Assembly: GCF_020283565.1 (NCBI RefSeq)
Contig: NC_060061.1
Span: 22,605,362 to 22,669,361 of the forward strand
Direction: 5' to 3'
Source: Trifolium pratense
Taxonomy: Eukaryota > Streptophyta > Magnoliopsida > Fabales > Fabaceae
Length of the DNA stretch: 64,000 nucleotides
This document shows, in pieces, positions 1-13,087 of this stretch; the stretch's first letter is position 1; each line of letters opens with the position of its first letter. The notes below the pieces were generated by a model. The model made no database searches. It was not told the origin of the DNA and saw nothing but the letters and a program-made list of their open reading frames with translations. Made by a program: the position numbers and the translations under genes.

Positions 1-380
1 TTTATTTTTTATTCTATTTTTTTATTGAAAGCTAAATACTTTGCAAGCACATACATGTCCTGTAGCATTCTCATCTTATGGATGTTGGTTAAGTGCTGGA
101 AGGCAACAAGCTGAAATTCTATAGTGGACATTCCTAGTTTTGAAATGTACATATAATACTTGATCTATATTCATTAGTTTAGGCATTTGTATAGTTTCCT
201 TTCCTCTCATTTCATTTGAAAATATTTTGTTTTTATCGGGGAATTCTAATGGACTAACATGTTGCTGTTGGTGTTCTTAGCCCATTGTTAATATGTGTTT
301 TTTTTTATCATGCAATGTGTTTCTTTAAATAAAAGAAAGTTGAACTAGCTTTATGTCTTTGTTTTGGTTACGGTTTATAG

Positions 381-1435
381 GTCTAACTGCCAAAGTCATT
401 GACCGAACAAAGACTATAGCTGATGTCTATGGTGCTTTCTTTGATTTTGCTTCCATGTTGGAGTCCAAGGTATGAAGCATCCCTGGTCCTAAACAAAGTA
501 TGTTTAGATTTGTAACAAAAGAATGTGGATGCTACTCGTGATTTACACCCGATAATTTTCCTATTTTATGTTTTATAAACACATTAATTGTTAGTTGTGA
601 GTGGGTGAAGAAGAGAAGTTGATAAATAGACTCCCCTTGCATATGAATTTTCATGTATGTATAGGTGTATGGGCATTTTTCTTGAAGCACTGTAGTAGCA
701 GTACTGCAATAGACACGTGTTAAGTCCTTGAGTGAACAATTAAACTAGCTACAATCTTAGGTGTTTTAGAAGTCTTGTTTGATTAGTCTACCAATTTTTT
801 TGCAAACCTAGTTTATTCTACCCTGAATAACCTGTTGAAGAATCATAATTTTTTAAGGCCCTGTGATTAGGAAAACAATATCGTAGTCAGTCTTTTGATT
901 TTTGCTCATCGATGACTTGGCTTACACAAGCACACAGAAAATTTTCCTGGCTGAGTGTGATACTGATTTGTTATCTTCCCAACAAAACATTAAATAACTC
1001 TTAATCATCATTCATCACCCACCTTTCATTCCATAGCCTCAAATATATTTGATGATTTTTTAGAATTGGAATATTAAAACGCAGGTTTTGTTACACAGCC
1101 CATTTAAGTACATTTCACCATGTAACTAAAGCTGTTTTTCAGTTCCAAGGATATATTCATAAAGCTGGCTTTTTCCTACTAAAAGGATTCGTCATTTTGC
1201 ATTGTAGGTTGACAAAAATGATCCCAATGCAACAAAAACATTGAGCAGGCTGGAAGCTGTACAGAAAACTTGCAGAGAATCTGGTCTCCTAACCAAAAGG
1301 CATATACAAATATCCGAATACTTTAAAAAGTATCTTTTTACCATTTGCAGTCTAACAAATTTTTCATTGATTCAAGCAGGAAATCTTACGTTTTGGGGAG
1401 TGAGAGCAGATATAGCTCAACCATGGTACATTTAA
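381..1435 (+). CDS. 3' exons of an unrecognised gene (partial)
   Basis: Two exon-like segments are visible. The first (381-469) follows a TATAG acceptor and ends at AAG|GTATGA; it reads [20 protein letters not shown] and onwards to MLESK. The second starts at 1208 after ATTGTAG and continues in the same phase ([20 protein letters not shown]...), with an open frame to TAA at 1433-1435. Composition and codon use look like a real conserved protein, helical and charged, but I do not recognise the family. The end is uncertain: the last part ([17 protein letters not shown]) may be a true C-terminus, or splicing may skip part of it. The 5' exons lie outside the window. Function unknown. Confidence 0.5.
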
Positions 1436-2923
1436 TATTTTTTCCCTTTTTATCGTTTTAACTTGGTCCCTCATTTTTAAAAATATATACTGATTTAAAG
1501 CATTGCTGCAGATTATCTTACTGGTCATCTTGTTTTCCATAATTTTTGCTTATCTCTCTGCACACCGTTATAATTATTAATGTAAGTTCCATCGTTGTTA
1601 TTCCTTTTTTGGGTATAAATAGTTCTATTATTATTTTTAATGTATGGTAGAATGTGTTAAAAATTAACAAAAATAACGAGTTACCCTTTCTGACGGAATT
1701 GTTCAAACCTTTTTTGTAGCAACTGGTTTTCTTGCCTTTGCAATCATGGATAGCAACAAAACACCGGTAGCATGCCCCATTCGCGGAATGTGAATTTACA
1801 TGCATGGGAGCGAATATTTCGGTGCATGCAGTTGAAAATTGTGTATTTTATTTGAAATGAGTAGTAGATATAGATATAGTTTCTATTTTCCTGTGTTGGA
1901 TTTAACTCTTATGTTCATGCATGAAATTATAATTATTATGAGTGTTGTTATGAATCATGTTGGAATTCCAAATGGGTACTACGGGTGATCAAAACTCGGT
2001 CCTCCCCCTTCTTTGTCTAACATTGGGTTTCCCACCAAAATCGTTTACTGTTGCTTTGCTTGTATGTATTTAGTTTGTGTACTTTGTTAAAAAATTAAAC
2101 TCCAAGAACTCGAACAAAACTTATTCTCACTCGGGTTATGGTTTTTGCGAAGATTGAGAAAATTTAGGACACAATACAATCTTTCACCACAACAGCTGCA
2201 ATGAGCCATGAACATAGTCAAGACTAAACTTTGGAATAAGATGGAAGATGATTTTTTAACCAAGTGTCTGCTAGTATACATTGAAAAGATAATTGTTGAA
2301 AAGTTTTATAGATTCAATTTTAGATGATTTATGTGACATGTTAGAGAGGTGTTCTATAGTATTTTGATAATTTTTATTAAGGGAAAATCGCACTAATTTG
2401 AGGTCTTCTTAAAAGACAAAGATACCCCCTCTAGTTTTGTAGTAGTAGACATAAATTTCTCCTAAGGTCCCTTAATAATATAAATTTCTCCTAATGGCAC
2501 ATGTTAACATTTTCCTAAAATTAAAAATCACTCTTTTCTATTGATGAAGACACTGTTACTCCACTAAACCACTTACTATTGTTGTAAGCTTTTCAAATCT
2601 TTTTCTTTAATTTATTTCTTAATTTCAAATCTATACCATAGGATCAATATTCAAAATCAAAAGTGGTATGCTCTCTTCTTCGCTGAAATGTACCAGCAAA
2701 TGCACATATTCTGTACGTATAAAATATTAGTAATTGTCCGGGTTATCTAACTTCACGTTTCTAAAAATATAGTTGTTCTTCGCCTTTCTAAATTGACCAA
2801 AATCCCCTGCACCCCATGTACTGGAAGATATATTTTGATAGTGCAAATATTATTGGGAGGTAAATTTTAGTAGTTCAAATCTTCTCAAAAACTGCATTTC
2901 GGGAATTCTTTTTTTTTTTTTTT

Positions 2924-3011
2924 GGCTTTTACCACTAGTTTAATCTGGTTCGGGGGTCAATTATGGCATCAAGTAGTTCCAGCCCCCTCCCCATCGCAGT
3001 TGCGGGAAATT
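2924..3011 (-). repeat. Partial tRNA-derived SINE (3' body)
   Basis: This segment closely resembles the right part of the better preserved SINE at 40775-40920: both share the blocks AGTTTAATCTGGT, CGGGGGTCA, CATCAAGT and CCCCCTCCC in the same order. The promoter half (A and B boxes) is missing, so this is a truncated copy. Confidence 0.6.
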
Positions 3012-3571
3012 CTTTTTTGGATGGAGAAAGAACCATGAAATATTAATTGCTTTGGATCTATAATTTTAAGCAAATTGAACAACTGATTTAAGATACGCAT
3101 TAAAGATAATGACTCCACATAGCCATGGTAGAAACTAGATGGCTGGATCCCACTTTATCTTCACCTTTGCAATCCCTTCAATTTTCATCCACTTCCCCCA
3201 ATCATGCCCTCACCCTCAACTGAACCTTATTCAATTATTACAAACATAAGCATCTTCAACTAATGTCAATTCACCAGACTCTGAAACCCTCTTATTCCTA
3301 TTGTGCCCAAAACTGTTGAAGTCAATTTATGTACTCAAACAAGCTAGCCGTAAGTTGCAAGAGATGCTTTTCACTTTTTGGTTTCTGCAGGAAACAGTCT
3401 TAGAGCTGGAAATTCCCCTTCATGAACTTTCAGTCATCAAATGTACACTGCATTAAGGTTTTGTAATAAAAAATTTAGGCGTGCTTCCGTGAACTTGAGG
3501 CTGGAATCAGAGATCTTCTATTGCCGCCCTACCTGCTTCTCGCGCACCCTACGCATTTTCATTTTTACCCT

Positions 3572-3646
3572 TCCGCTACTTAAGTAGCGGACCTTATTAA
3601 AATGAGAATTTTTTGAAAAATGTCGTCCGCTACTTCAGTAGCGGAC
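3572..3646. repeat. Two palindromic 20-22 bp motifs
   Basis: Bases 3572-3591 form a perfect 20-bp palindrome (TCCGCTACTTAAGTAGCGGA). Bases 3625-3646 repeat it with one change at the centre (CTTCAG instead of CTTAAG) and one extra pair at each end. The two are 33 bp apart. They may be remnants of a repeat family; no protein role is implied. Confidence 0.7.
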
Positions 3647-4750
3647 GTTATAAAAAAACAAAAGAGTACTTTTGTAAATTTGCAGAGCATGCGAGAAAAT
3701 AAATAGTATGACAAAAGAAAATCTCAAGGAATCACTGTCTCAACCAATACAATCCAGCTTTATCACAAATCAAGACAGAGGGAAGAAAGAGGGAAGAAAG
3801 AAAAATACGTAAACTAATGAATAAATTTGGACAAACTTTAGTCCAAGTTCATTAATTGATTTCCGTGTTTTTCTTTCTTCTCTTTTTCTTTCTCTCAAAC
3901 CAAAGACGCAATGGAAAAACTTTGGAGTGCTATGTCTATATCTTGATATATTTGAATTTTTTAAAAAAATGGCAAGAATAACATGATATATAATCATGCA
4001 ATATTTCAACCACACTTTTAATCAATTTTAAAAATATTTTATAAATTCTTTAATTTTTTTTTGCTAAATATAAATTCTTTAATTTAGAATTGAAAAATAA
4101 GCAATTCCCTCCCTTCCACTCCAAAACCTAACTCTCAAACTTAGTCCTAGCTTCCTCAGATCAAACATTTGACTTGTTTACTAAAGTTTTGCATCCTAAG
4201 CACTTCTATTACATTCCCTCAAAGGTGAGTATGGTTGAATTTTATTACACGTTTCAAAGCCTAAGTCAGTTGTTAGTTAAGATATATGCCACATAATTAT
4301 AGTTGGTTATGACAGCTGTAGTTAGTTACTTGCAGGGTTCACGTGCTTGTATAAAAGGATAAGCCATTTCCCTCTATTCACTAGGTGATTCAACAATATT
4401 TTCATCTCTTCAATGTTCACGTTTTTCTCTATAATACAACGCTTAAGTTCATTTTCTGATAGAGAGACCTTAGTGTTCACGTTTTCATTCATGCTTTGAT
4501 CGCATGAAGTTGCAAATTTGCAATCAAAGTAGGCACAAATCACATAACAAACTATGAAGAAAACAAGCTGAGTGCAGTAAAATAACTAGATAGAAAAACA
4601 TTCATTCATATAATAAAATAATAATCACAATGGAAAAGTTGGTATCTATATTAGTATTACTACTATATCACAATCCAAATTTTGCTTTACAAAGCCAAAA
4701 CACGCACACATACAAAATCCCTTGGTTAAGAAACCAACTCAAGAAAAAAA

Positions 4751-7700
4751 TTAAAACACTTCAGCTACCTTGCTTGCAAGAACACGATCCCTTCTTTCAA
4801 TGTAGCTAAACGGAAACCAGCCCGCTCTCCCTTTGCATTCACCCTCGGCCCATCCGTTGTTTGTTACCTGTTAAAAATGAAACAACCATATTGGGCCACA
4901 AGAAAATCTGAACAATCTTTTATATTTTTTAAAAAAGCTACGAGCATGTGAACCACAACTACTTGAATTGGAACACTCTAGCCACATCATAAATAGATGA
5001 TAATGTAATTATGTTCTGACTTCATATTAGGTTATCATGATATCTTAAGCTTAAGTGCATCTTCACTATATAAGATATAATGGAATAAATGCTTTTCACT
5101 TGGGTTATTCCTGCACCAGTTTTGAAACTTACATTAATTTGTTGGCTGCATCTACGGTGCAAAAATGAACTAAGTCTTGCACTGCGCACCATGTTCCTTT
5201 ATGGTTGGATTTAGTGGTTTCAGCCTGTCTTGATAGACCTTTCACACATTATTTCTCATCCTTTCTCTCTCAGACTCACACGCATGCCCTAACTTACCAT
5301 TCCACAAGATTTTCTATTCATCCGATTCAGGAAATCGAATCTCGCATCCATCGCTGTGTTCTCACATTCCCCCTCTATCATATTGTGACTACCCGAAGAG
5401 ACTACGTGCAAAGAGGGAGGAAGAACAAGATGGAAAAAATTCTGGACGGAGGTTGTATCATTTTATTTGTGGATAGATCAATCTAAGGGTTATTTTTAAC
5501 TTGTGCACCACGAAACATATGCTTTGGTTGTGCATGTTAGCAAAGCCTAATTTGTTACCATAAGTGAAATGAAGGTTGAAAATACAAATCATTAACCCAA
5601 AAGAGAGGAAATAAGCCATTTTTGGTTCAAAGAAGGAAGCTATAGTAATACTCAGATTCAGTAAGCTACAAACCTTTCGAATGACAATATAATCACCAAC
5701 TGATAGATTCAGCTCCACGTCAGACACAGCAGAGTATGGGAATAAAACCTGCAAAAAGAGTAAATAAAAGTTACAAAGGAGAAAGCAGCCACTTGTTTAA
5801 CAATTTTTAATATATGTGTGACCCTGTGTATAAGAAAAGGTCTCTTAATAACCTCGCCTAAGAAGTAACCCATGCTATCTGTTGATCCATTATGTGTCTG
5901 AGAAGCATAAACACCATTCACTTCTTCATATGATGGGGGTGGTGGCATGTTGTTATCCACACTAGGAGTAGGAGGGGCTTCAATTCGTTGTCTTTCTGAT
6001 ATCATCTATAATTAAATATAGACATAGCACCAATCATCATACATTAATAACATAAGAAAATTACGGGTATATCAATCAAAATGATAAAACGGTGAGTGCT
6101 TACCTCCCCTTCAAGTTGATCAAGAATTTGTAGGACTACTTGGTGATAGGAGCGTTCCGCTTCAACCTTCATAAGTAGAAATAAAATGCGCGATTAATTA
6201 AAAGTTACAATTGAAATAACTAAGAACCAAATTTCATTAAACTGAAAAACTACGGAAATGCAAAGAAAAACTGCAATACCATAGCTATAAGACGTTGAAG
6301 GGTTAACCTCTGCTGCTGTGCTTCAACAGCAGCCAATGCAGCAGCTGCTTCCTTCCCCAATATGTTCATGTTTGTCGTCAGGTCTTGAAGCTTTGCTTCT
6401 GCTGCTTCTAATTTCATAGCATTCTCAGAATTGCCTGGCATTTCTCTTACTTTTGCCTGGCGTTTAGAAACTTCAATAGCCTGTCTAGGTTCAAATGACA
6501 GAGTAAACAAGTCAAGATAGATAAATACAATCATTAAATCTTTTTTTAAAAAAATCATTACATAAACATGTACTTCAGCATCTTTTGAAAAGTCAAATGA
6601 AAGATAAATCCCATAATAATCTTTTGAAAAGTCAAATGAAAGATAAATCTCATAATACCTGGGCTTCAGCATCTTGTCGCATTCTATCATAACGTTGAGC
6701 AAGATGCCGAGCATCCTCTAATGGAGCTCCCACCACCATTGCCCTTAAGGGTTCTGCAACCTGTTCAGCATGGAGCACAATTTCAATCACAGAATTATTG
6801 GGCTGATGTAGCAATCACACTCTAGTAAATAAACAATCCAAGCCACCATTATAAATAGAGACATGCTTTTGGTCAAACAATCAAACTCATGTTTCCTGTT
6901 TTCATTTTCATTTCAACTAATAAACATAAGAGAATATAGATCTAATATTTTCTCCACCATATTTTACAACTTTTGAAAACAGATCTAGCATTTCCAAAAA
7001 ATTGAAAATGTCAAAACATTATTTTCATTGTTTTTGAAAATGGACTCTTCCTAGTTTGCTTTTCATCTTCTCTTATCATAATGGCTAACAACATGAGTCT
7101 TCCATCTCCTTGTTAACAATTTAAAATGAAAATAAATTTTAGAAAATTAAAACTGAATATGTTTTCACAAAGTAAACGAGGCCCAAAGTCTCCAAACATG
7201 TCGTAAATCCCATTCATATTCAGTAAAACAGTTATGAGAAGAAAAAAAACATCATTACTTCTGCAAGTCAGGTATGAACATCATAATCTTGCAATTACAA
7301 GTAGCTGCTTTCTTAAAAAAAAACAAAAAACAAGTAGCTGCATAAAGAAGTCATACATAACAAGCCTCAAAGACACACACACACAATTAACCTGTGTACC
7401 AAGAGCTTTTAGTAAGTTTCCACGCTCCTTCTCCATCTGAGCACGGGCTCGTGCATAACTTAGTGCAGCCCTGCACAGTGTACCACCACTGGTACACGTA
7501 TTTTCCGAACCATATTTCCTGCTATCTTCCGACAACTTCGTTCCTATTGAATATGAAACGCATAAACTCAATAACAATATTTTATGCAACCTAATTGCAA
7601 TAGTCCTATATATAAGCTTCATTAACCAACATTACTTACCTATTTCAACTTGCTTGGATCCGGTAACAATATAACCTTCTACTCCACGAACAACGTCCCT

Positions 7701-8776
7701 TTGATAATGCTGAAAGTACAACAATTGCCACTATCAGCTTTGGTACATTTTTCGTTCCACTTTTGGAGGTGCCAAAATTGATTCTAAAAGTGTAGAATTT
7801 ATTGATGTTTCTCAGTAGAATTGATTCTAACTTCAAAGCTATAACTTGTAGCTTTTGACTTCAAACATGATTTTCACACTCAAATTTATTGTTCAACTTA
7901 ATATTCCGAGTATGCATTCAAACATAAACCATTTTACATTCAACTCAATTTTATAAAATTCATTCATTCAAAATCAATTTTTGTCATAGCATAACCAAAC
8001 ATATACTTGAGATGAAATACAAATGTAAATAAAGGATCATCATCAATGAACAAACTAACCTTCCCGGCACGTGTTGATATATAAAGTTTCTCAAGTCTCT
8101 GGTGTAAGTGAAGCTCTCTCTCATCGGTAACCATATTATCTGAACCTCCATAACCGCCAGCCCCAAACTTATTCAGCACAGCCTATAATAGCAATAATTC
8201 AGGATTTTCATCAACACCTTAATAAATAAACAAAGCAATCAAACGAACAACTAAGAAAAAAGAACAAAAACATTTGATAACCACAATCTAAATGAATTAA
8301 AGCTAGTTAAATCAAAATTAACGGATAAGAAACCGTGAAATCCATATATACACAATTAAACATCGCTCAGTGATTTCAAAATCAGCTACAAGTTTAAAAT
8401 TCAACTCTAATCTATATCATTTATTTACTTATTGATCGATTTCCGCAATGTAAGTGTAAAATTCGATTAGATCCAATAGCACTACGCAGTTTCGTATTCA
8501 TCAGAACAACAATTACAATGTTATATAACCAAAACTAAATTATTATAATCATGAAAAATTGAAAACTAGTGCAATAACAGATTAGACGAAAACATCGATG
8601 AAACGTAGCAAATGAAACGAAAACGGTAAGAACACGAAATGAATTTGAACGGAAACGAAGAAGAAATGGAAAGATCTGGTGAAGAATTTTGAGATAGGTT
8701 TTGTGAATGAACGAACCTGTTGTTGACGAGCGACTTGTTCTCGAAGCTTCGAAGCTTGTTTTCTGATAGCATCCAT
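4751..8776 (-). CDS. SH3P2: SH3 domain-containing protein 2-like (BAR/SH3), 10 exons
   Basis: Complete gene of 371 codons. Exons, in transcript order: 8776-8717, 8182-8060, 7709-7640, 7543-7392, 6760-6659, 6480-6280, 6166-6104, 6005-5853, 5748-5674, 4867-4751. All junctions are GT-AG and keep frame; the stop is TAA. The start MDAIRKQASKLREQVARQQQ is the conserved N-terminus of the plant SH3P family. Residues ~1-260 form the helical BAR-like membrane-binding region, 262-285 a proline-rich linker (PPPPSYEE), and ~302-365 the SH3 domain (ending GWFPFSYIE). In Arabidopsis SH3P2 binds phosphoinositide-rich membranes and acts in clathrin-vesicle traffic, cell-plate formation, autophagosome formation and ubiquitin-dependent sorting. 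Length fits SH3P2 (about 370 aa) better than the longer SH3P1; the exact paralogue is inferred. Confidence 0.95.
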
Positions 8777-9935
8777 GAGAATGAATTGAATCTGAATCTG
8801 TTTCAGAGTGAAGAGTTTTTCAATGTTACAGAACCGATTCAGCAAAAATCAAAATTGGATCCTTCAGCGAGAATATTTTATTATTTTATTACAATTATAA
8901 TACTACTAGTAGTAATTAGTAAAATTTAAATTAATTAAATTAAAAGAAGAATGTAAGAGATTTTTTGAGTTACCAGCTCGAAGTTAAGCAGTTGTAGTAG
9001 CAGAAATAGATGGGTGGTTTTCTTGCAGTCTTGTTAACATGTTAGCACGTTTGATTCAAATGGAAGAAGGAAAATGAAAATATTTTTTATTTGGAAGAGG
9101 TAAGAAGAAAGGGGAAAAATGAATTTTATCGAAAAATAAATTTACTCATTTACTTTTTTTGATGAATAGGATTAGGGCTAAGCTCTAAGAAGAACAAAAG
9201 TCATTTAGTTTTTTTTTTTTTTTACTGAATATAAAATAACTCATTACTTGCAGGTAGGTTCCTTACAATTTAGTTGTCTTCTAATATAAGAAAAAGGATT
9301 TTTTTTTTTTTAAGCAAGAAAAGGAACTATTGAATATGAATAAAAATGTATATTTTTGTCGAGTCAAATAATTCTAATTCTTAGAATAAAAATATAAAAG
9401 TTGAGATTACTAAAAAGAAAAAAATGCAAATGAAATTCATATTAGAAACATTTCACTTTTTAGATTCATTGTAAAATTTATATACTTAGACTATATTATA
9501 AATTTGAGCATAAAAATCACATTTGAAGTTAAAGTATCGGAACCAAACATACACTCGATTAGCTTGGAAATTAGAGACTTGACTCAAAATCTCAGTTCTA
9601 AAGCAAGCACTTAGTTGGCCAACCCTCTTTTATAATATCGTAAGCTTTAATTTTAACTCAAAAGTATTCTAACCAAAATCCTTGAACTTCACGCAATATT
9701 TTTAATGTAGTTTGGTCCCAAGTTGTAAACTTCAATGTTTTTCCAAGCTGCATTTTGCTGCCAAAACGCTAATGTAATTTTCCAAATGAAGTTGATTTTA
9801 ATTGATCCCAACATAGCGATTCTTACCCCCGACAAACTCCACGACATGTTGATTTTAATAGGTTCTAACATCCAAGAAATATCATTCACAACATATTTAA
9901 TTCAACAAAAATCTTAGTTTAAACATAATATTCAA
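8777..9935. other. Intergenic region upstream of the SH3P2-like gene
   Basis: This holds the 5' UTR and promoter of the minus-strand SH3P2-like gene and the 3' flank of the minus-strand SRP receptor gene. It is AT-rich with poly(T) tracts. I see no exon, tRNA or clear transposon. Confidence 0.5.
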
Positions 9936-12872
9936 CTATGGCTTCACATATTCTCTGATAAACTCTTCTAGCTGAGATATCTCCCCAGTTAAACCAGAAG
10001 CATCTGCAGTTGTAACTTTGTTAGAGCATTGAGTAAAGGAAAATGGCTCGCCAGATACTCCCAAAGAGAACTCATTTGTAACATCAGCTTCTGAAACCGC
10101 ACTTCTCGATGACCGCAATTTGTCGCTGAAAAAGGATAATATGAGTCAGTAGTAGATCTGGCAGATGAAAATAATCAAACTATCATACAATGAATAATAT
10201 CAACTTTCTTGAGTAAAAACAAATGAATCATTTTATTGGGTGTGACGACAAATAACTGTAAGATTTTAGTAGTAAGAAAATTAATGCATTTCTTCAATAT
10301 AGACCAATCAACAATAACAGCACTGATATATGAATGTGCATCTGTCCCACAAACTATTAGGAACCTTTCTTTTTGTATAAGAAAGAATTCCTAAAATTGG
10401 GCAGGATTGAATATACAGATGAACAATTTTATTGAAAGATTGGAAAAGGATAAAAGAAAATAGGAGAGAAATATCTCCTGCACGGGTTTCCCCTTCTACA
10501 ATAGAGTCTTACTCTATTCACAAACTTTACAATGTTCAAAAGATGCTCTCTACCCTTTGTGTTATCTTATTTATACACATACTCTATATAACAACCTCAA
10601 CTAACTAACTACATAACTAACTTCTAATAACAACTACCTTAACTATTTTAATTCCTCTAATGTCTCTTTATTCTATAATCCTATCGATCAACTGTGGTAA
10701 TACAATTATATGATAAAGTAGTTGCTGAATGATCAAATGAGTAAAGGTAGACAAAGTTTTTGAACAAAAAAGGTAGACAAAGTTAAGGACTTGAAGTCAT
10801 ACATTTCCTTCTCGAGCTGTCTCCGGATAAATTCTTTCGTGTGAGCAGTAACTTTGTCTGTTTTGTTGCAGAGAATAAGCAGAGGAATCTTCTTCCTCAC
10901 AACACTTCCCTTGGTCAATAGATCATATAGATACCTTAAATCGTAAAACAAAATGTCAGTATCTTCAATAATTACTAATTAATGTCCTTTCTTATTTAGG
11001 AACAGTAAGAAATGGTTGCTTTTAACTTATTGAATATTATAACACTTTAGCTTCGCGAGAGCATTTTAACACACGCCACCATGGCGTACAACTAATATTA
11101 ACAAAAACTATTACTTTAATCTAGCAACTGAGCAGAGAAGGGAATTACTCTGAGGCAGCACGGCAATTTGGTAAGAAGTCCAAAGCATCAACCACAAAGA
11201 CTACACCAGTTGCTTGAGGCAAATACTCATCCAGTTTGGGTCGAAGACGAGAATGCCCGGGAACATCAACAATACGAACAGGTTTTATCTTGCCCTTCTG
11301 TCAAAACCAAATAAACGTAAGATAATATTTGGTCTATTATTGTATGTCTGACTGCACAATTTTTAAAAACAAACGTTTGACACGTAATTTCGACAAATGT
11401 TAACAACCCAAAAGCATTCTTCAACTAACAATAAAAGACAAATATATATCCATTTTGCAGAGATAAGAAGCACAAATATCCACATACCCAAAAAATGTTC
11501 AAACCCATACATTCAAGGCGGTATTGAAGTGCAGGAGGCTAACATTACCTTTGTTTTTTCACCATTAAGAATAAAAGTGTCTTCATTAGGTTCCATTGAT
11601 GTAACAGTACCCTGATGAGTAGAGCCATCCCTAAGCTGACAAAGTCATAAAAAGTGTGTCAAGAACATTACAGTAGCACGTAAATTTGAGCAGAAGGAAA
11701 ATTAATAATAATATTACTGAAGGGAAAGATTATATCCCACCATGTAATATCACCTAAAAATGTAATAAGATACCTTCAGTTTATGATCATCCACCTAACC
11801 CTAACTCTTCTATTCCCTCACATACAACTATACAAGCAATATTTGGTCTTAAATAATCTAAATTGCATGTCACTGTATAATGTATTACTACAAACTAGGC
11901 TACGCAGTTCAAAACCTTGTAAGTTGTAACAATAACTGAATTCAGTGGCGGATCCACTGCCCGGCCAGCCCGGGCACTTGCCCAGACTCTGGTAAAAAAA
12001 ATTGGTATTTTAGGGGTTAGTTTAGGGCAAAACTTAGATTTTTAGGGGTTAGTTTAGGGCAAAACTGAGATTTTTTGTTCAAAACTGAGAATTTTCATTG
12101 CAAGACTGAGATTTTGTCCAGACTTTATAAATTTTCTGGCTCCGCCACTGACTGAATTGCTCACATTCGATTAGACCTAAAGAAATTAATTCATTTCTTG
12201 TTTTCAGATTATAGAAAACAAAGGATTCTCACAAAACCACCCTACAACCCCACCATCATAACATGCAGCATCATAACATTCAGATCCTTTTGAACAACCC
12301 CTTCAAACAAAACAGCAATACAATTACATAATAGTCTCCAAGAAAGAAGAGTTAATTATTTCTTTTAATCACTCATGCCAAATCCCAATATCTGATCCTA
12401 AAACATAAATCAGCATCATTTCAGCTCATACAGTAAATCTTTATTTCACAAATAAACACAAAATTAAGCATATAAAAAGCACTTTAATCACATTCAATCA
12501 CTTTCATTTAACTAAATTAAAAGAATTTAGGTTTAACATAAAAAAAAAGCAAAATTACCTGATAGAAGAGAACAGTTTTACCACTACCACTAAGTCCCGT
12601 CAAAACAATGGTGTTAGATTTGGTGCGCTTCCAAGCCCTAACTGCAAAAACAAAAAGCATGAATGAAAAAGTGAGAATCGAGCAATTGAGTAGAAATTGA
12701 AGAAGAAGAAGAAGAAGGTTTGTAGAAACTAACGTATGTAAAGAAGGAGGGTTGTGATAAGCACGATAGTAAAAGCATGGAGTTGGTTTAGGGGAACTTG
12801 GCGAAGATAATCAATTGCTACATTCCATAGATGAAAAACTTGTTCCTTCCATTGCTCTAACTCTTGTTGCAT
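9936..12872 (-). CDS. SRPRB: Signal recognition particle receptor subunit beta (SR-beta), 6 exons
   Basis: Complete gene of 259 residues. Exons: 12872-12734, 12641-12559, 11635-11549, 11297-11149, 10934-10803, 10125-9936; all GT-AG, frame kept, stop TAG. A hydrophobic segment (~residues 28-46) anchors the protein in the ER membrane. The small-GTPase domain has the P-loop GLSGSGKT (62-69), switch II DVPGH (114-118) and the guanine-specificity motif NKTD (176-179). The C-terminus ends TGEISQLEEFIREYVKP, typical of plant SR-beta. It is the membrane-bound GTPase that tethers SR-alpha and hands ribosome-nascent-chain complexes to the Sec61 translocon. Intron 2 carries a hAT-type MITE and intron 5 a possible copia LTR; neither disturbs the splice sites. 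Confidence 0.95.
10385..10690 (-). mobile_element. Possible solo Ty1/copia LTR in SR-beta intron 5
   Basis: Read on the minus strand, the segment has a promoter-like TATAAATAAG, runs of GTTAGTTAGTT upstream, and a downstream AATAAAATTGTTC polyadenylation-like signal, the order found in copia-type LTRs. I could not fix both ends or a target duplication, so the limits are approximate. Confidence 0.4.
11943..12150. mobile_element. hAT-type MITE in SR-beta intron 2
   Basis: A 208-bp element with terminal inverted repeats CAGTGGCGGA / TCCGCCACTG, flanked by a perfect 8-bp target duplication ACTGAATT (11935-11942 and 12151-12158). The 8-bp duplication and TIR indicate the hAT superfamily. The interior has short direct repeats (AGGGGTTAGTTTAGGGCAAA twice; AAAACTGAGA-like units) and no coding capacity. 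Confidence 0.9.
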
Positions 12873-13087
12873 TGTGAATTCCAGGGGTTTTCTTTTTCTC
12901 TTCAAAATGATTTTATTTATTTATTCGATCCTTTTTTTATTTTTATTACGGCAAAGCTCAGGGTCTAAGGAAAGAATATGCTCTCATTCATGTTGCTTTA
13001 ATTTAATTTTTAGAATAAAAGAAAATAATTAAATTGACTTTTTTTTTTTTTTTTTACAAATTTTTGATTTGTTTGGTAAGCAAGGTC

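Larger units (their letters stand above)
1436..4750. other. Intergenic stretch, convergent 3' ends
   Basis: No convincing coding exon. It holds the probable 3' flank of the partial gene to the left, a SINE relic (2924-3011), a pair of palindromes (3572-3646), and around 4205-4420 a sequence with LTR-like composition including TATAAAAGG near 4351. Otherwise AT-rich, with nothing recognisable. Confidence 0.5.
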
